DNA of 64,000 nt. It comes from NCEH01 sp040049195 (GTDB lineage: Bacteria > Pseudomonadota > Alphaproteobacteria > Rhizobiales > Xanthobacteraceae). The DNA lies in NCBI RefSeq assembly GCF_040049195.1, contig NZ_JBDZDL010000004.1. One strand, given 5' to 3'. Numbering within the stretch: the stretch's first letter is position 1; each line of letters starts with the position of its first letter. Below, piece by piece: positions 26,293 to 35,344 of this stretch. The translations under genes were made by a program, and so were the position numbers. The notes under the pieces were generated by a model. The model saw nothing but the letters and a program-made list of their open reading frames with translations. It did not search any database and was not told the DNA's origin.

Positions 26293-26317
26293 GGGCCGGT
26301 CCGCGAAGGATCGGCCC
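26293..26317 (+). terminator. Intercistronic hairpin between kdpC and kdpD
   Basis: GGGCCGGTCC (26293-26302) pairs with GGATCGGCCC (26308-26317), one G-T wobble, loop GCGAA. No T-run follows. It probably moderates read-through from the pump genes into the sensor genes or stabilises the kdpABC message. Confidence 0.5.
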
Positions 26318-26366
26318 GTCCATTCCCGCAGCGCCGCCGCCGCGCGCACCAAAAAGGGACTTGAAA

Positions 26367-29054
26367 TTGCAGGACAAGCCGCGCGCCTCGCCGGATGCCC
26401 TCCTCGCCAAGGCCGAGCGCGAGGGCAGGGGGAAGCTGCGCGTGTTCCTGGGCGCGGCGCCGGGCGTCGGGAAGACCTATGCCATGTGCCAGGCGGCACG
26501 GGCCGCCAAGGAAGGCGGCATGGACGTGGTGGCGGGCATCGTCGAGACCCACGGACGCCGCGAGACCGAGGCGATCACCCAGGGGCTGGAGATCCTACCG
26601 CGCAAATCCATCGCCTATCGCGGCCGCCTCGTGCCGGAATTCGATCTCGATGCCGCTCTCGCGCGCCGACCGGCCTTGCTGCTGGTGGATGAATACGCCC
26701 ACACCAATGTCCCGGGCAGCCGACACCCCAAGCGCTGGCAGGATGTGCGCGACATCCTCGATGCCGGCATCGACGTGTGGACCACGCTCAACATCCAGCA
26801 TCTGGAAAGCCTGAACGAGGTGGTGCAGCGCATCTGCGGCGTGCGGGTGCGCGAAACCGTGCCGGACACCGCGCTCCAGGAGGCGGACGAGGTGGTGATG
26901 GTGGATCTGCCGCCGGACGAACTGCTGAAGCGGCTCGCGGAGGGCAAGATCTACATCCAGGACACGGCCGCGCGGGCGATCGAGAATTTCTTCAAGCCCA
27001 CCAATCTCACAGCCCTGCGCGAACTCGCCCTGCGGCGGGTGGCCGCGCGGGTGGACAGCGACCTTGTGGAGCACATGCAGGGCGGCGCCATCGAGGGGCC
27101 GTGGGCGGCGGGGGAACGTATTCTCGTCTGCGTCGGGCCGGATGCCTCGGCCCAGCGGGTGGTGCGCGAGGCGAAGCGGCTCGCGGACCTTGCCGATGCG
27201 CCCTGGTTCGCCATCACCGTGGAGCGGCCCGGCGCTTTGCCGAGCGTCGCCGAGCGCCAGCGCATCCAGGAGGCGCTGCGCCTTGCGGAAAGTCTCGGCG
27301 CCGAGACGCGGGCCCTTGTGGGCAATGATCTGGTGGCCGAGCTGCTGCGCTTCGCGCGGTTCGAGAATGTGACGCAGATCGTGGTGGCGCAGGCGCGCCC
27401 CTCGCGCCTCAACCGCCTGTTCTGGCGCACCCTTGCCGATGCCCTTGTGCGCAAGGCGCGCGGCATCGCCGTGCATGTGGTGACGTTCGGCGAGGAAAAC
27501 GAAGCGCCGCCGGTTCGCCCGCCGCGCCCCGTGGCGCCCCATGGCGATACGCTCGGCTATGTGGTGGCGGCGTGCTCCGTGGCCCTTGCGACGATCGCGG
27601 GGGAGGGGCTCACCCAATTGGTGGCGCTGCCCAACGTCTCCATGGTCTATCTGCTCGCGGTGCTGGTGCCGGCGATCCAGTTCGGCGTGCGGGCGGCGGT
27701 GTTCGCCTCGCTGCTGTCGGCGCTGACCTACAATTTCTTCTTCATCGACCCGGTCTACACCTTCACCATCGCGCGTCCGCACGAACTGCTGGCGCTGGCG
27801 ATCTTCCTCATCATCGCGGTTCTGATCTCGGCGGTGGCCGGCCGCTCGCGCGAGCGTGCGGAAGCGGCGGCGATCCGCATGCGCGCGGCGCGGCGGCTGT
27901 ACGAATTCACCCGCAAGCTCTCCGCTTTGGTGGATTCCGGCGCGGTGGCGGAGGCGGCGGCCTCCGAGATCCAGACCATTCTCGGCCGCTCCACCGCCAT
28001 TCTGGTGCCGCAGGGCACGCAAGTGGTGCTGGCGGCGGCGTGGCCGCCGGAAGACCGGCTCGACACCGCTTCCATGAGTGCCGCGCGCTGGGCGCTGGAG
28101 CGCAACGAGCCGGCGGGCGCCGGCACCGGCACCTTGCCGAGCGTGCCCTGGCTGTTCCTGCCGCTACGCGCCCGCAATGCGCAGGTGGGCGTGATCGGCA
28201 TCGAATGCGCGGGGCCGGCCGGTGCGCTCGATCCGGAATCGGCGGTTTTGCTGGATACGCTCGCCGACCAGACGGCGGTTGCCCTCGACCGCTCGGCGCT
28301 CGCCGATGAGATGGCCGGCGTGAAATCGGCGGCGGAAACGGAGCGGGTGCGCAACATCCTGCTGGCCTCCATCAGCCACGATTTCCGCACGCCTTTATCG
28401 TCCATCCTGGGGGCTGCTACCTCGTTGATTGATTACGGCACGCGCATCGCGCCCGAGCAGCGGCGCGACCTGCTCTCGCAGGTGCGCGAGGAGGCGGAGC
28501 ACCTGGACGGCATGGTGCGCAACCTGCTCTCCATGACGCGTCTGGAAGCCGGCGCGCTCGATCTGCGGCGCGACTGGACGGATATCACCGAGGTCATCCA
28601 TCAGGCGGTCGCGCTCGCCAAGCGGCGCGGCGCCACGCAATTGTTCGCGGTGGAGAGCGAAAAGGACCTGCCGCTGGTGTTCGCGGATCAGATTCTGCTG
28701 AACCAGGCGCTTGCGAACGTGGTGGGCAATGCCGTGCGCTATGCCGGCCCCGGCGCCCATGTGGTGCTGGCGGCGCGGCGGGCCGGGGATCGGCTGGAAC
28801 TCTCCGTCACCGACGACGGGCCCGGCATCGCGCCCGATCTTCTGCCCCATGTGTTCGAGAAATTCGTGCGCGCCGTGCGCGAGGCGGCCGATGGCGGGGA
28901 GGGGTCCGGCCTCGGACTTGCCATCGCCAAGGGCATCGTCGAAGCGCACGGCGGCAGCGTGCGCGCCGAAAGCCCGGTGGACGGTGACCGGCGCGGCGCG
29001 CGGATCATTTTTTCGCTTCCGATCGGCGGCGAGCCCGCCGCGGCGGCGGTGTGA
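26367..29054 (+). CDS. kdpD: Osmosensitive K+ channel histidine kinase KdpD
   Basis: The membrane sensor kinase of the kdp system, about 895 residues. The N-terminal KdpD domain has a Walker-type motif (GAAPGVGKTY) and a UspA-like segment follows. Four membrane helices lie near residues 390-490, then a GAF-like part, the phosphoacceptor His671 in ISHDFRTP and ATPase motifs (NVVGNAVRYA, DDGPGI, GSGLGLAI). There is no ATG start: TTG at 26367 has AAGGGA 7 nt upstream and is preferred over TTG at 26361, which would leave no spacing. Confidence 0.94.
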   Translation: MQDKPRASPDALLAKAEREGRGKLRVFLGAAPGVGKTYAMCQAARAAKEGGMDVVAGIVETHGRRETEAITQGLEILPRKSIAYRGRLVPEFDLDAALARRPALLLVDEYAHTNVPGSRHPKRWQDVRDILDAGIDVWTTLNIQHLESLNEVVQRICGVRVRETVPDTALQEADEVVMVDLPPDELLKRLAEGKIYIQDTAARAIENFFKPTNLTALRELALRRVAARVDSDLVEHMQGGAIEGPWAAGERILVCVGPDASAQRVVREAKRLADLADAPWFAITVERPGALPSVAERQRIQEALRLAESLGAETRALVGNDLVAELLRFARFENVTQIVVAQARPSRLNRLFWRTLADALVRKARGIAVHVVTFGEENEAPPVRPPRPVAPHGDTLGYVVAACSVALATIAGEGLTQLVALPNVSMVYLLAVLVPAIQFGVRAAVFASLLSALTYNFFFIDPVYTFTIARPHELLALAIFLIIAVLISAVAGRSRERAEAAAIRMRAARRLYEFTRKLSALVDSGAVAEAAASEIQTILGRSTAILVPQGTQVVLAAAWPPEDRLDTASMSAARWALERNEPAGAGTGTLPSVPWLFLPLRARNAQVGVIGIECAGPAGALDPESAVLLDTLADQTAVALDRSALADEMAGVKSAAETERVRNILLASISHDFRTPLSSILGAATSLIDYGTRIAPEQRRDLLSQVREEAEHLDGMVRNLLSMTRLEAGALDLRRDWTDITEVIHQAVALAKRRGATQLFAVESEKDLPLVFADQILLNQALANVVGNAVRYAGPGAHVVLAARRAGDRLELSVTDDGPGIAPDLLPHVFEKFVRAVREAADGGEGSGLGLAIAKGIVEAHGGSVRAESPVDGDRRGARIIFSLPIGGEPAAAAV

Positions 29055-29064
29055 GGACGGTGCC

Positions 29065-29754
29065 ATGAGCCTCGGCAAGATCCTGGTGGTGGACGACGAG
29101 CCGGCGATCCATCGTTTTCTGGCCCCGGCTCTGACGGCCGCCGGCTACGAGGTGGCGGCGGCGGAAGACGGCGGCCGCGCCTTGCGCGAAATCGCCACCC
29201 ATCCGCCCGACGCGGTGGTGCTCGACCTCGGCTTGCCCGACATGGATGGCAAGGACGTGATCCGCCGTCTGCGCGGCTGGTCGCAGGTGCCGGTGATCGT
29301 GCTGTCCGCCCGCGACCGCGAGGCGGAGAAGATCGAGGCGCTGGACCTCGGCGCCGATGATTTCGTCAACAAGCCGTTCGGCATCGGTGAACTCATGGCG
29401 CGCATCCGCGCCGCCCTGCGCCATCGGGCCGGCGACGTTTCGGAAGACCCGATCCTGCGCGTGGGGCCGATCGAGATCGACCGTCCGCGCCATCGCGTGA
29501 CGCGCGACGGGGAGGACGTGAAGCTGACGCCGAAGGAGTTCGACCTTCTGGTGTTTCTCGCCCGCCACGAGGGCAAGGTGGTGACGCACCACCAATTGCT
29601 CACCACCGTGTGGGGACCCGCGCATGGGCAGGATACGCAATATCTGCGGGTTTATGTGGGGCAGCTGCGGCAGAAGCTGGAGCTGGACCCGAGCGCGCCG
29701 AGCCTCATCATCACTGAGCCGGGCATAGGTTATCGCGCCGGCGGCATGGGGTGA
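29065..29754 (+). CDS. kdpE: KDP operon response regulator KdpE
   Basis: A 229-residue OmpR-family regulator: receiver domain with phosphoacceptor Asp54 in VVLDLGLPD and Lys in NKPFG, then a winged-helix DNA-binding domain (LTPKEFDLLVFLARHEGKVVT and the terminal IGYRAG wing). The start at 29065 is 10 bp after kdpD; the frame is open upstream inside kdpD. It should activate transcription of kdp from the 21.5-21.7 kb region. Confidence 0.96.
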   Translation: MSLGKILVVDDEPAIHRFLAPALTAAGYEVAAAEDGGRALREIATHPPDAVVLDLGLPDMDGKDVIRRLRGWSQVPVIVLSARDREAEKIEALDLGADDFVNKPFGIGELMARIRAALRHRAGDVSEDPILRVGPIEIDRPRHRVTRDGEDVKLTPKEFDLLVFLARHEGKVVTHHQLLTTVWGPAHGQDTQYLRVYVGQLRQKLELDPSAPSLIITEPGIGYRAGGMG

Positions 29755-29784
29755 TGCCGCGCGTCCGCTCCGGGCGAAGCGGGT

Positions 29785-29808
29785 GCCCGTCGCGTTGACG
29801 TGACGGGC
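29785..29808. terminator. Hairpin between convergent kdpE and the 29.8 kb gene
   Basis: GCCCGTCGCG (29785-29794) pairs with CGTGACGGGC (29799-29808), one G-T wobble and loop TTGA. It lies in the gap between convergent genes and could serve both; neither strand shows a good T-run directly after the stem. Confidence 0.5.
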
Positions 29809-29832
29809 GATATTGAAAAACGGGGCGCGCGC

Positions 29833-30105
29833 TCAGGCGGCGTGCGAATAGGCCCCGAACCCTTCAACCGAAAGCCCGAATGCCTGTGACCAGGTTTCAA
29901 AGGCGACCCAGGCGCGAGCCCGCATTTCCGGCGTGCGGGCGTGCTCCATCTGGGCCAGCAGCATTTCGGCATATTCTCCAACCTCGTCCCGCTCATGGGC
30001 GCGCAGGAAGCCGATGGCATCCTCCAGGCCCCGGACGTGGTGGTCTTCCCCGCCAATGAAGATACGCAGCGGACGCAACACGTAACTTGGGGATTGTGTT
30101 TGCAT
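29833..30105 (-). CDS. Small hypothetical protein (possibly DUF982-like)
   Basis: A 90-residue soluble protein starting MQTQSPSYVLRPLRIF, with a very good GGAGGGA site before the ATG. The LRIFIGGEDHHVRGLEDAIGFL part (strand, turn, helix) has the general look of small Rhizobiales DUF982 proteins, but I am not sure of the family. The C-terminal half is helical (YAEMLLAQMEHA). The frame is open upstream to 30339, but that extension is not protein-like. Function unknown. Confidence 0.7.
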   Translation of the reverse strand: MQTQSPSYVLRPLRIFIGGEDHHVRGLEDAIGFLRAHERDEVGEYAEMLLAQMEHARTPEMRARAWVAFETWSQAFGLSVEGFGAYSHAA

Positions 30106-30653
30106 CTTATTCCCTCCAAGGCCGCGTGTTCCCCACTTCCCTGCGCTCCAACGCTCACATGCTCCGCCCCGTTCAAGGAAGCGAAGCGCGAAAGAAAACG
30201 AGCCACAAAAGAAGGGATCGCCCACAAGCGTGACGCCCGCGGACAACAAGGGCCAAACGCACGCGCTGGCTTCAAGTTCCATCGGTTTGGAAAAAAATTC
30301 AAATTCGATTTCGAAGAAATTTCGAAGAAAGGCGCGCACACCGTAGCGGGGTAGATGGACGCCGCCGCCGCCTCCTTTTCGAGGGCGCGATTCGGAGTCT
30401 TGGCGGTATCGCGAGGCGGCAGGAAAGGACGCGGCCGCGCCCGGATCACCACCCGCATGACCTTGCGCGAAGCAGCAAATACATGCGGCATCGCATTATT
30501 TATTTTGCGATGCGCGAAGGGCGGCTACCCGGTCATCCTTCAGCCTAGGTCCCCAGCTCATCGCCGTGGGGAAACGGTTACTTCCCCGGATGGCCTGGAA
30601 CGCCCGGCCGGGATCTGCATTGTCGGCGCATTCCATCAACGTGAGGCTTGAGC
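30106..30653. other. Gene-free stretch with AT-rich repeats and a hairpin
   Basis: About 550 bp without a supported gene. At 30308-30329 an 11-bp unit, atttcgaagaa, is repeated exactly twice in tandem in an AT-rich patch beginning near 30290. At 30488-30513 GCATCGCA and TGCGATGC form an 8-bp inverted repeat around a 10-nt AT loop. These may be regulator sites for the flanking divergent small genes. Confidence 0.5.
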
Positions 30654-30896
30654 ATGATGCGCCATTCCCTCCTTGCCGCTGCGGTTCTGTTTTCGACGGC
30701 TTTCGCCGCCGTCGATGCCGAGGCGTTTCCGGTTCAGCTCCCGCCGGCGGCGGCGACGGCCAATGTGATCCAGGTGGCCCAGGGCTGCGGCGTGGGCTGG
30801 CATCGCGGTCCCTATGGCGGCTGCCGCCCCAATGCGCCGCGTCGCTGCTGGTGGCGCGCCACCCCGTGGGGTCCCCGCCGCGTCTGCAACTGGTAA
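30654..30896 (+). CDS. GCG_CRPN-type small secreted protein
   Basis: An 80-residue exported peptide. A signal sequence (SLLAAAVLFSTAFAAVDAEA) is followed by the GCGVGWHRGPYGGCRPN motif that defines the GCG_CRPN group of small alphaproteobacterial proteins, then a Cys/Trp/Arg-rich end (RCWWR, RRVCNW). GAGG lies 7 nt before the ATG at 30654. Four cysteines could form two disulfides in the periplasm. Role unknown. Confidence 0.82.
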   Translation: MMRHSLLAAAVLFSTAFAAVDAEAFPVQLPPAAATANVIQVAQGCGVGWHRGPYGGCRPNAPRRCWWRATPWGPRRVCNW

Positions 30897-30985
30897 TCGC
30901 CGCACGCCATGGCGGAGCCGGACCCGTCCGGCTCCCGTCAGATCGCTTATCGCCGGCGATTCCGGCGCTTTTGATTTCTGGGGTA

Positions 30986-31756
30986 GTGTGGGCGGTGGGG
31001 AAACGCGCGGAGGCCGCCCTGCGAAGCATTGGTTTCAGCTCCTGGGAAAGCGTGATCGCAACCCTCGTCGGGCTTGCTCTGGTGACACTTATCGGGGTCG
31101 GCATCCGCCTGATGGTGATGGCGACGATTCAGAAGCGCCGCGAGCGCATGAACCGCCAGATCAACGAACGACTGCGGACGCTCATTGCCGCCTACAAGAC
31201 CCTCGGCGGTTCGTTCACCGGCGATCTGAGTGTCGATCCCACCCATTTGCGAGATCTTCGCCGCCGCGGCGAACCGGCAGCCGAGGGGGATTTGGGTGAG
31301 GTTCTCGAGCCGGTCGCGGGTTCTGAGCGCGCCCGACGCGTGCGAGATGCGGTGGAAGCCGCGCTTTCCGACATCATCCTTCTCGGCACCGACGAGCAGG
31401 TCCGCCTCGCCACCAGCGCAGTGCATGAGCTGGTCTCGGGGCGACCGGTGCATACACACGATCTGGTCGTCTCGCTGCGGAACTTCGTGCGGGAAGCGCT
31501 GGATCTCGATCCTATTCCGCCGGATTTGGTCATCCCGCGCCAAGGGCCCGCCCGCCCCACCGGCACGGGCGGGAAAGGCAAGGAGCGGGGCGGGGAGGAG
31601 GCGCGCCGCGGCGCCGGCGAAAAGGGCGGAGGCTTAGGTGCGGGTGGAGGCTTAGGGGCAGGCGGCGGTGTTGGGCTCGGCCTCGGCATGGGCGCTGCCG
31701 CCCCTCCCGCGATGAAGGTCGTCAACCGGCTTCCGCCGGACGATGACGAGAATTAG
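30986..31756 (+). CDS. Membrane-anchored hypothetical protein with Gly-rich tail
   Basis: About 256 residues if the GTG at 30986 is used; the frame is open to 30566, but that part overlaps the small secreted gene out of frame, so I reject the longer form. One N-terminal membrane helix (SVIATLVGLALVTLIGVGIRLMV) is followed by a basic stretch (QKRRERMNRQINERLRTL), a charged helical domain and a C-terminal Gly/Leu repeat region (GGGLGAGGGLGAGGG). No known family recognised. The start is uncertain. Confidence 0.6.
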   Translation: MWAVGKRAEAALRSIGFSSWESVIATLVGLALVTLIGVGIRLMVMATIQKRRERMNRQINERLRTLIAAYKTLGGSFTGDLSVDPTHLRDLRRRGEPAAEGDLGEVLEPVAGSERARRVRDAVEAALSDIILLGTDEQVRLATSAVHELVSGRPVHTHDLVVSLRNFVREALDLDPIPPDLVIPRQGPARPTGTGGKGKERGGEEARRGAGEKGGGLGAGGGLGAGGGVGLGLGMGAAAPPAMKVVNRLPPDDDEN

Positions 31757-31818
31757 CCCTGGGGGGCGACGGTCGAGCGGGGAACGGTCGAGCCCGTCTC
31801 CCGCCCCGACCATTGTGG

Positions 31819-32187
31819 CTATCGCGTCGCGCTGAGAATGCTCGAGATGATGCCGCTGGTGATCCCGGCCAGAATATAGCTGTTGCCGTCGCGAACCCAA
31901 TGATAGCCGCGCGGCGGCTGGCGCAGGCCGTGACGTCGATAGTCGGAAACGACTTCGCCGCGCCCATGCGGCATCCGGCCGCCCTTCTTGCGCCACGCGT
32001 AGGAATTGGCCTTGGGCCCGGCCGGCCGATGATAGCCCGGGCCCGGGTTCACATGCGCCCCCGGCGGCGGCCCGGGCTGATGATAGCCGGGCTGTCCGTA
32101 AGGCGTTTGCGCCTGGGCGAGGGAGGCCATGGCGACCGGCGAGGCCGCAAGCGAGATGGCAGCGAAAATTGCTATTCGATTCCGCAT
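31819..32187 (-). CDS. RcnB family periplasmic protein
   Basis: A 122-residue exported protein: signal peptide (IAIFAAISLAASPVAMAS, cut near AQA), a Gly/Pro/His/Tyr-rich linker, then the RcnB ending RGYHWVRDGNSYILAGITSGII. RcnB proteins were named from nickel/cobalt homeostasis in E. coli; the His-rich linker (YHQPGPPPGAHV) would fit metal binding, but metal role here is inference. No rcnA exporter gene adjoins it. Confidence 0.85.
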   Translation of the reverse strand: MRNRIAIFAAISLAASPVAMASLAQAQTPYGQPGYHQPGPPPGAHVNPGPGYHRPAGPKANSYAWRKKGGRMPHGRGEVVSDYRRHGLRQPPRGYHWVRDGNSYILAGITSGIISSILSATR

Positions 32188-32725
32188 CTAGAACCTTCCG
32201 ATGTGGGGAATTGCGCCGGCGCAGAGATGGCGACGCAGCAGGACAACTGTCCCGCATCGGTAGAGGTTCCTAATTCCGCAGGGAGAGGGCGTCGGCACAG
32301 TTGAAGGGGCGCCGACGCGTGCCGTCTTTGCTCCGCCCGCTGGCGCCGGCTGAGGGGCTGGAAGGAGGGGAGCGGCTGGCCGCGATGGGGAAGCGGGCTA
32401 AGGTTCAGGCCCGACACGATGTGGGTCGAAGATAAAATGAGCGCCTGTCCAGGTCGATGGCCCATATCTTCTTCAAAACTTCGAAGCGCTGAGCATACGG
32501 CGCGAATGCGATTTTCTGAGGCGTTCGAGTCTCCTCCCGCCACATCGCCCTGAGCGTTAACCGCTTACCTCATTGCAGGCATGTGACGTGTTGAACCGAG
32601 GCGCCGGGCGGGAATCGCAGATCGTTCGACGCGTGGGAAACGGCGCTCGCGCGTGCCGTGGTCCGCCGCGCCTGCCCCGATAGGCCCGATGTTCCGATCC
32701 GCGCGCACAAGCAGGATAGTGAAAC
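32188..32725. other. Gene-free stretch, no clear signal
   Basis: About 540 bp between the RcnB gene start and the tRNA 3' end. I see no convincing coding frame, repeat or hairpin of note beyond ordinary GC-rich sequence; promoters for the RcnB gene should lie at its left end. Confidence 0.5.
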
Positions 32726-32801
32726 TGGTGGGCCCGGCAGGACTCGAACCTGCAACCAGACCGTTATGAGCGGTCAGCTCTAACCGTTGAGCTACAGGCC
32801 C
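32726..32801 (-). tRNA. tRNA with CAU anticodon, probably tRNA-Ile2 (lysidine type)
   Basis: A 76-nt cloverleaf on the minus strand with encoded CCA (32728-32726). The acceptor GGGCCTG pairs with CGGGCCC; the D-arm has TAGCTCAACGGTTAGAGC, the anticodon arm GACCG-CTCATAA-CGGTC and the T-arm GGTTCGAGTCC. The anticodon CAU could be Met or Ile2. The GGGCC acceptor and CTCATAA loop resemble Ile2 tRNAs such as E. coli ileX more than elongator Met, so lysidine modification by TilS is expected. Confidence 0.9.
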
Positions 32802-32917
32802 CCCGCAACGTCCTACCAATCCCTAGCCGTGTGAACAACCGGCATAAGCGCGCCTTCGCCCCATTGGCGCCGCCTTCCCACAGTGGTGTGTGGGGCACAC
32901 TGTTAGCGGAGCGTCCC

Positions 32918-33652
32918 ATGTCTTTTCCCGTGTTCCGGCGCAGCGCCCTTTGCGGCGGTCTTCTCGCCCTGGCCCTCTCCGCATCCCTCGGCACCGTCGG
33001 CGCACGCGCGGAAGACCTGTCGCGCGCAACCCTCACCGTGATCGGCCAGGGCGAGGCGAGCGCCACGCCGGACATGGCAAGCCTCTCCACGGGCGTGCTC
33101 ACCGTGGGCAAGACCGCCGATGAAGCGCTTTCCAGCAATTCGAAGAGCGTGGCCGATGTGATCGCGGCCATCCAGGCCGCCGGCGTCGAACCGAGGGATC
33201 TTGTCACCTCCGGCTTCTCGATCCAGCCGCAATATGTCTATCCCCAGCAGGGCCAGCGCGAGGCGCCGCGCCTGACCGGCTATGAGGTGCGCAACACGGT
33301 GAACGTGAAGGTGCGCGACCTTTCCAAGCTCGGCGGGCTTCTGGACAAATTGGTGCAGGCGGGCGCCAATCAGGCCAGCGGCCTCAGCTTCTCGCTCCAG
33401 GACCCGAGCGCCATCGAGCAGCAGGCGCGCCTGGCGGCGGTCGAGGATGCGAAGACGCAGGCGCAGAGCCTCGCCGAGGCGGCCGGCCTGCGCCTCGTGC
33501 GCATCCGCCGCATCAGCCCGACGCACGACATGGGCGGGGTCGCGCCGGCGCCGATGATGATGAAGGCCGACGCGCGCGCGGTTCCCGTCCAGGCCGGAGA
33601 GACCACGGCCCGTGCCCAGGTGACAATCGTCTATGATGCCGAGCCGCGCTGA
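32918..33652 (+). CDS. SIMPL domain-containing periplasmic protein (DUF541)
   Basis: A 244-residue exported protein. A signal peptide (SALCGGLLALALSASLGTVG, cut near ARAE) precedes the SIMPL domain, with hallmark TLTVIGQGEASATPDMASL, a GYEVRNTVNVKVRDL strand block and the AAVEDAKTQAQSLAEAAG helix. SIMPL proteins are linked to oxidative-stress tolerance in some bacteria, but their activity is unsettled. GGAG lies 7 nt before the ATG at 32918; the frame is open upstream to 32831. Confidence 0.87.
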   Translation: MSFPVFRRSALCGGLLALALSASLGTVGARAEDLSRATLTVIGQGEASATPDMASLSTGVLTVGKTADEALSSNSKSVADVIAAIQAAGVEPRDLVTSGFSIQPQYVYPQQGQREAPRLTGYEVRNTVNVKVRDLSKLGGLLDKLVQAGANQASGLSFSLQDPSAIEQQARLAAVEDAKTQAQSLAEAAGLRLVRIRRISPTHDMGGVAPAPMMMKADARAVPVQAGETTARAQVTIVYDAEPR

Positions 33653-33658
33653 GCGGGT

Positions 33659-34588
33659 TCAGGTGATGTCGTCGCGCTGGGCTTTCGCGGCGCGCTGAAC
33701 GGACGCTGGAGGCAGCAGAAGGGTGAGCGCCTCCGGCATGATGCGATAGTGCAGGGGCATGGTCTCGCGGGTGATCTCGCCGTCGGTGGCCACCCAGGCG
33801 CGCCGCCGGCGCGGGGCGTGGATGGTCAGCGCCTTGGCCCGGAAGGAGTGGATGCCGGGATTGTTGCGCCAGGAATCCACCAGCAGATCCGCGCCCACGC
33901 GGATCTTGGCCAGCGCGCCGCGCTCCTCGGCGATGTGGATTTCCAATTCCCCGCCATCGAGGCGCGAACGGTGCCAGCCCGGCGCGTCGAAGGCATTGTT
34001 CGTCACCAGCGCCGCATAGGCATCGATGGGTTCGCGCCGGCCCTCGATCTCGATTTCCAGCGACAGGCGGCCCGAGCGGGTGAGCGCCTTGCCGAGCGCC
34101 ATGAGCCAGCCGACGATGCGCCCGCGCGAATCGCGCACGGCTTCGCGCGCCAGCGCCATCTGGGAAAAGAAGCCGACGCCGGAGACGCCGTGGAAGGCGC
34201 GGCCGTTCAGGGTCGCCACGTCCACCCGCATGGGTTCGGCTTCGCGCAGGCCCTGGAGCGCGCCCGGCAGGTCGCGCGGCAGGCCGATATCGTGGGCGAG
34301 AAGGTTCATGGTGCCGAGCGGCAGCACGCCGAGCGCGGTTTCGGTTTCGGCAAGCACGGACGCCGCGTAGCTCAGCGTGCCGTCCCCGGCGCCGACCACC
34401 ACCGCATCATAGCCCTTGCGGCGCGCGGAGCGGATCGCCTCGATCATCTCCTCGCCCTGCAGCACCACCACGTCCACTTCTTTTCCCGGCTCGGTCAGGG
34501 CCTCATCCACCTCCTTGCGGAGGCGCTCGGCGCCCAGATCCTGCACGGTGCCGGCTTTTGCATTGAGTACGACCAGGGTTCGCCCCAT
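33659..34588 (-). CDS. Diacylglycerol kinase family lipid kinase
   Basis: A 309-residue protein with the DAGK catalytic domain: opening VVLNAKAG, the nucleotide loop GAGDGTLSYAA and the LPLGTMNLLAHDIGLP motif that defines the family (GGDGT variant with Ala for Gly). The C-terminal beta domain follows. These proteins phosphorylate lipids such as diacylglycerol or sphingoid bases. GGAG lies 8 nt before the start at 34588; the longer frame to 34669 runs into the divergent gene's leader. It converges with the SIMPL gene. Confidence 0.85.
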   Translation of the reverse strand: MGRTLVVLNAKAGTVQDLGAERLRKEVDEALTEPGKEVDVVVLQGEEMIEAIRSARRKGYDAVVVGAGDGTLSYAASVLAETETALGVLPLGTMNLLAHDIGLPRDLPGALQGLREAEPMRVDVATLNGRAFHGVSGVGFFSQMALAREAVRDSRGRIVGWLMALGKALTRSGRLSLEIEIEGRREPIDAYAALVTNNAFDAPGWHRSRLDGGELEIHIAEERGALAKIRVGADLLVDSWRNNPGIHSFRAKALTIHAPRRRRAWVATDGEITRETMPLHYRIMPEALTLLLPPASVQRAAKAQRDDIT

Positions 34589-34662
34589 CTTTTGACTCCG
34601 AGTGCCGCCGGGATGAAAACCGTGGGCGTGTGGCTTGGCTATGGGCGATAAGGATTGCGCGA

Positions 34663-35064
34663 ATGGCAAACATTGAGGGAACGCAGGCGCGGCCGTGGAT
34701 ATTTCGTTTGCGCGCCGGCCTTCTGCTGCTGGTGGCTTTGGTGTTCTTCTGCATCTCGGGCGGAAATTTCGTCGCGCGCCAGTTCGGACTCACCTGGGTT
34801 TGGGCCCTCGGGTTGGCATTCGTGTTCGCTCTTCTGGTGGGCTACGGCGTGTCGCGCCTGACGCGCGCCATGTACTTGTCCGGTGGCGCCGTCGTGACCT
34901 TGCTGACCACATATCTTGCCTACGACTTTCTGCGGAACGCGGTCGGCTGGTCGCAGACGACCTCGCTCATTCTGGCCGCCGTGCCGTTCGTGCTGATGGG
35001 CGCCGCCTTCTGGGATTTCCGCCGGTTGAAGGAGGAAATCCGCCGATGGGCGGATGCGCGCTGA
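34663..35064 (+). CDS. Four-helix hypothetical membrane protein
   Basis: A 133-residue protein with four hydrophobic segments (LLLLVALVFFCISGGNF, WVWALGLAFVFALLVGYGV, SGGAVVTLLTTYLAYDFL, LILAAVPFVLMGAAFW) and a charged end (RRLKEEIRRWADAR). AGGA precedes the ATG at 34663. No family recognised; the divergent neighbour is the lipid kinase, 74 bp away. Confidence 0.65.
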   Translation: MANIEGTQARPWIFRLRAGLLLLVALVFFCISGGNFVARQFGLTWVWALGLAFVFALLVGYGVSRLTRAMYLSGGAVVTLLTTYLAYDFLRNAVGWSQTTSLILAAVPFVLMGAAFWDFRRLKEEIRRWADAR

Positions 35065-35137
35065 CCCGAGCGCGGTAGGGGAACGAAAGCATTGCCTTGG
35101 TGGTTCCACGGTGGAAATCCTTCTGTGGAGTGGGGCA

Positions 35138-35344
35138 ATGCTGAAATACGCCATCATCTTCCTCGTGATTTCCATGATCGCGGGGGCGATGGGATTCTTC
35201 AACGTGTCTGCGGTCGCGCGCCGCATTTCCTTTGTGCTGTTCGGAATTTTCATCGCATTGGCGGCGCTGGTGCTTCTGTTCTTCGTGCTGCTCGGCCATG
35301 CAACCGGCTCCGCCGCCCTTCTCTCTTCCGTTGTATTTACCTAG
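35138..35344 (+). CDS. DUF1328 (YtjA-like) small membrane protein
   Basis: A 68-residue protein with two membrane helices, starting MLKYAIIFLVISMIAGAMGF, which is the family pattern, followed by NVSAVARRISFVLFGIFI. A TGGAG site precedes the ATG. Function unknown; such proteins are small stress-related membrane proteins in many Proteobacteria. Confidence 0.83.
   Translation: MLKYAIIFLVISMIAGAMGFFNVSAVARRISFVLFGIFIALAALVLLFFVLLGHATGSAALLSSVVFT

Noticed and set aside
30566..30985. Extended N-terminus for the membrane protein ending at 31756
   Set aside because: It overlaps the GCG_CRPN gene in another frame and has no protein-like features, so a later start is preferred.
31610..31690. Short direct repeats as a CRISPR array
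   Set aside because: They code for a Gly/Leu-rich tail in frame, with no spacers or cas genes.
32558..32570. CtrA-like TTAA half sites
   Set aside because: The spacing between TTAA and the next half does not fit the TTAA-N7-TTAA rule.
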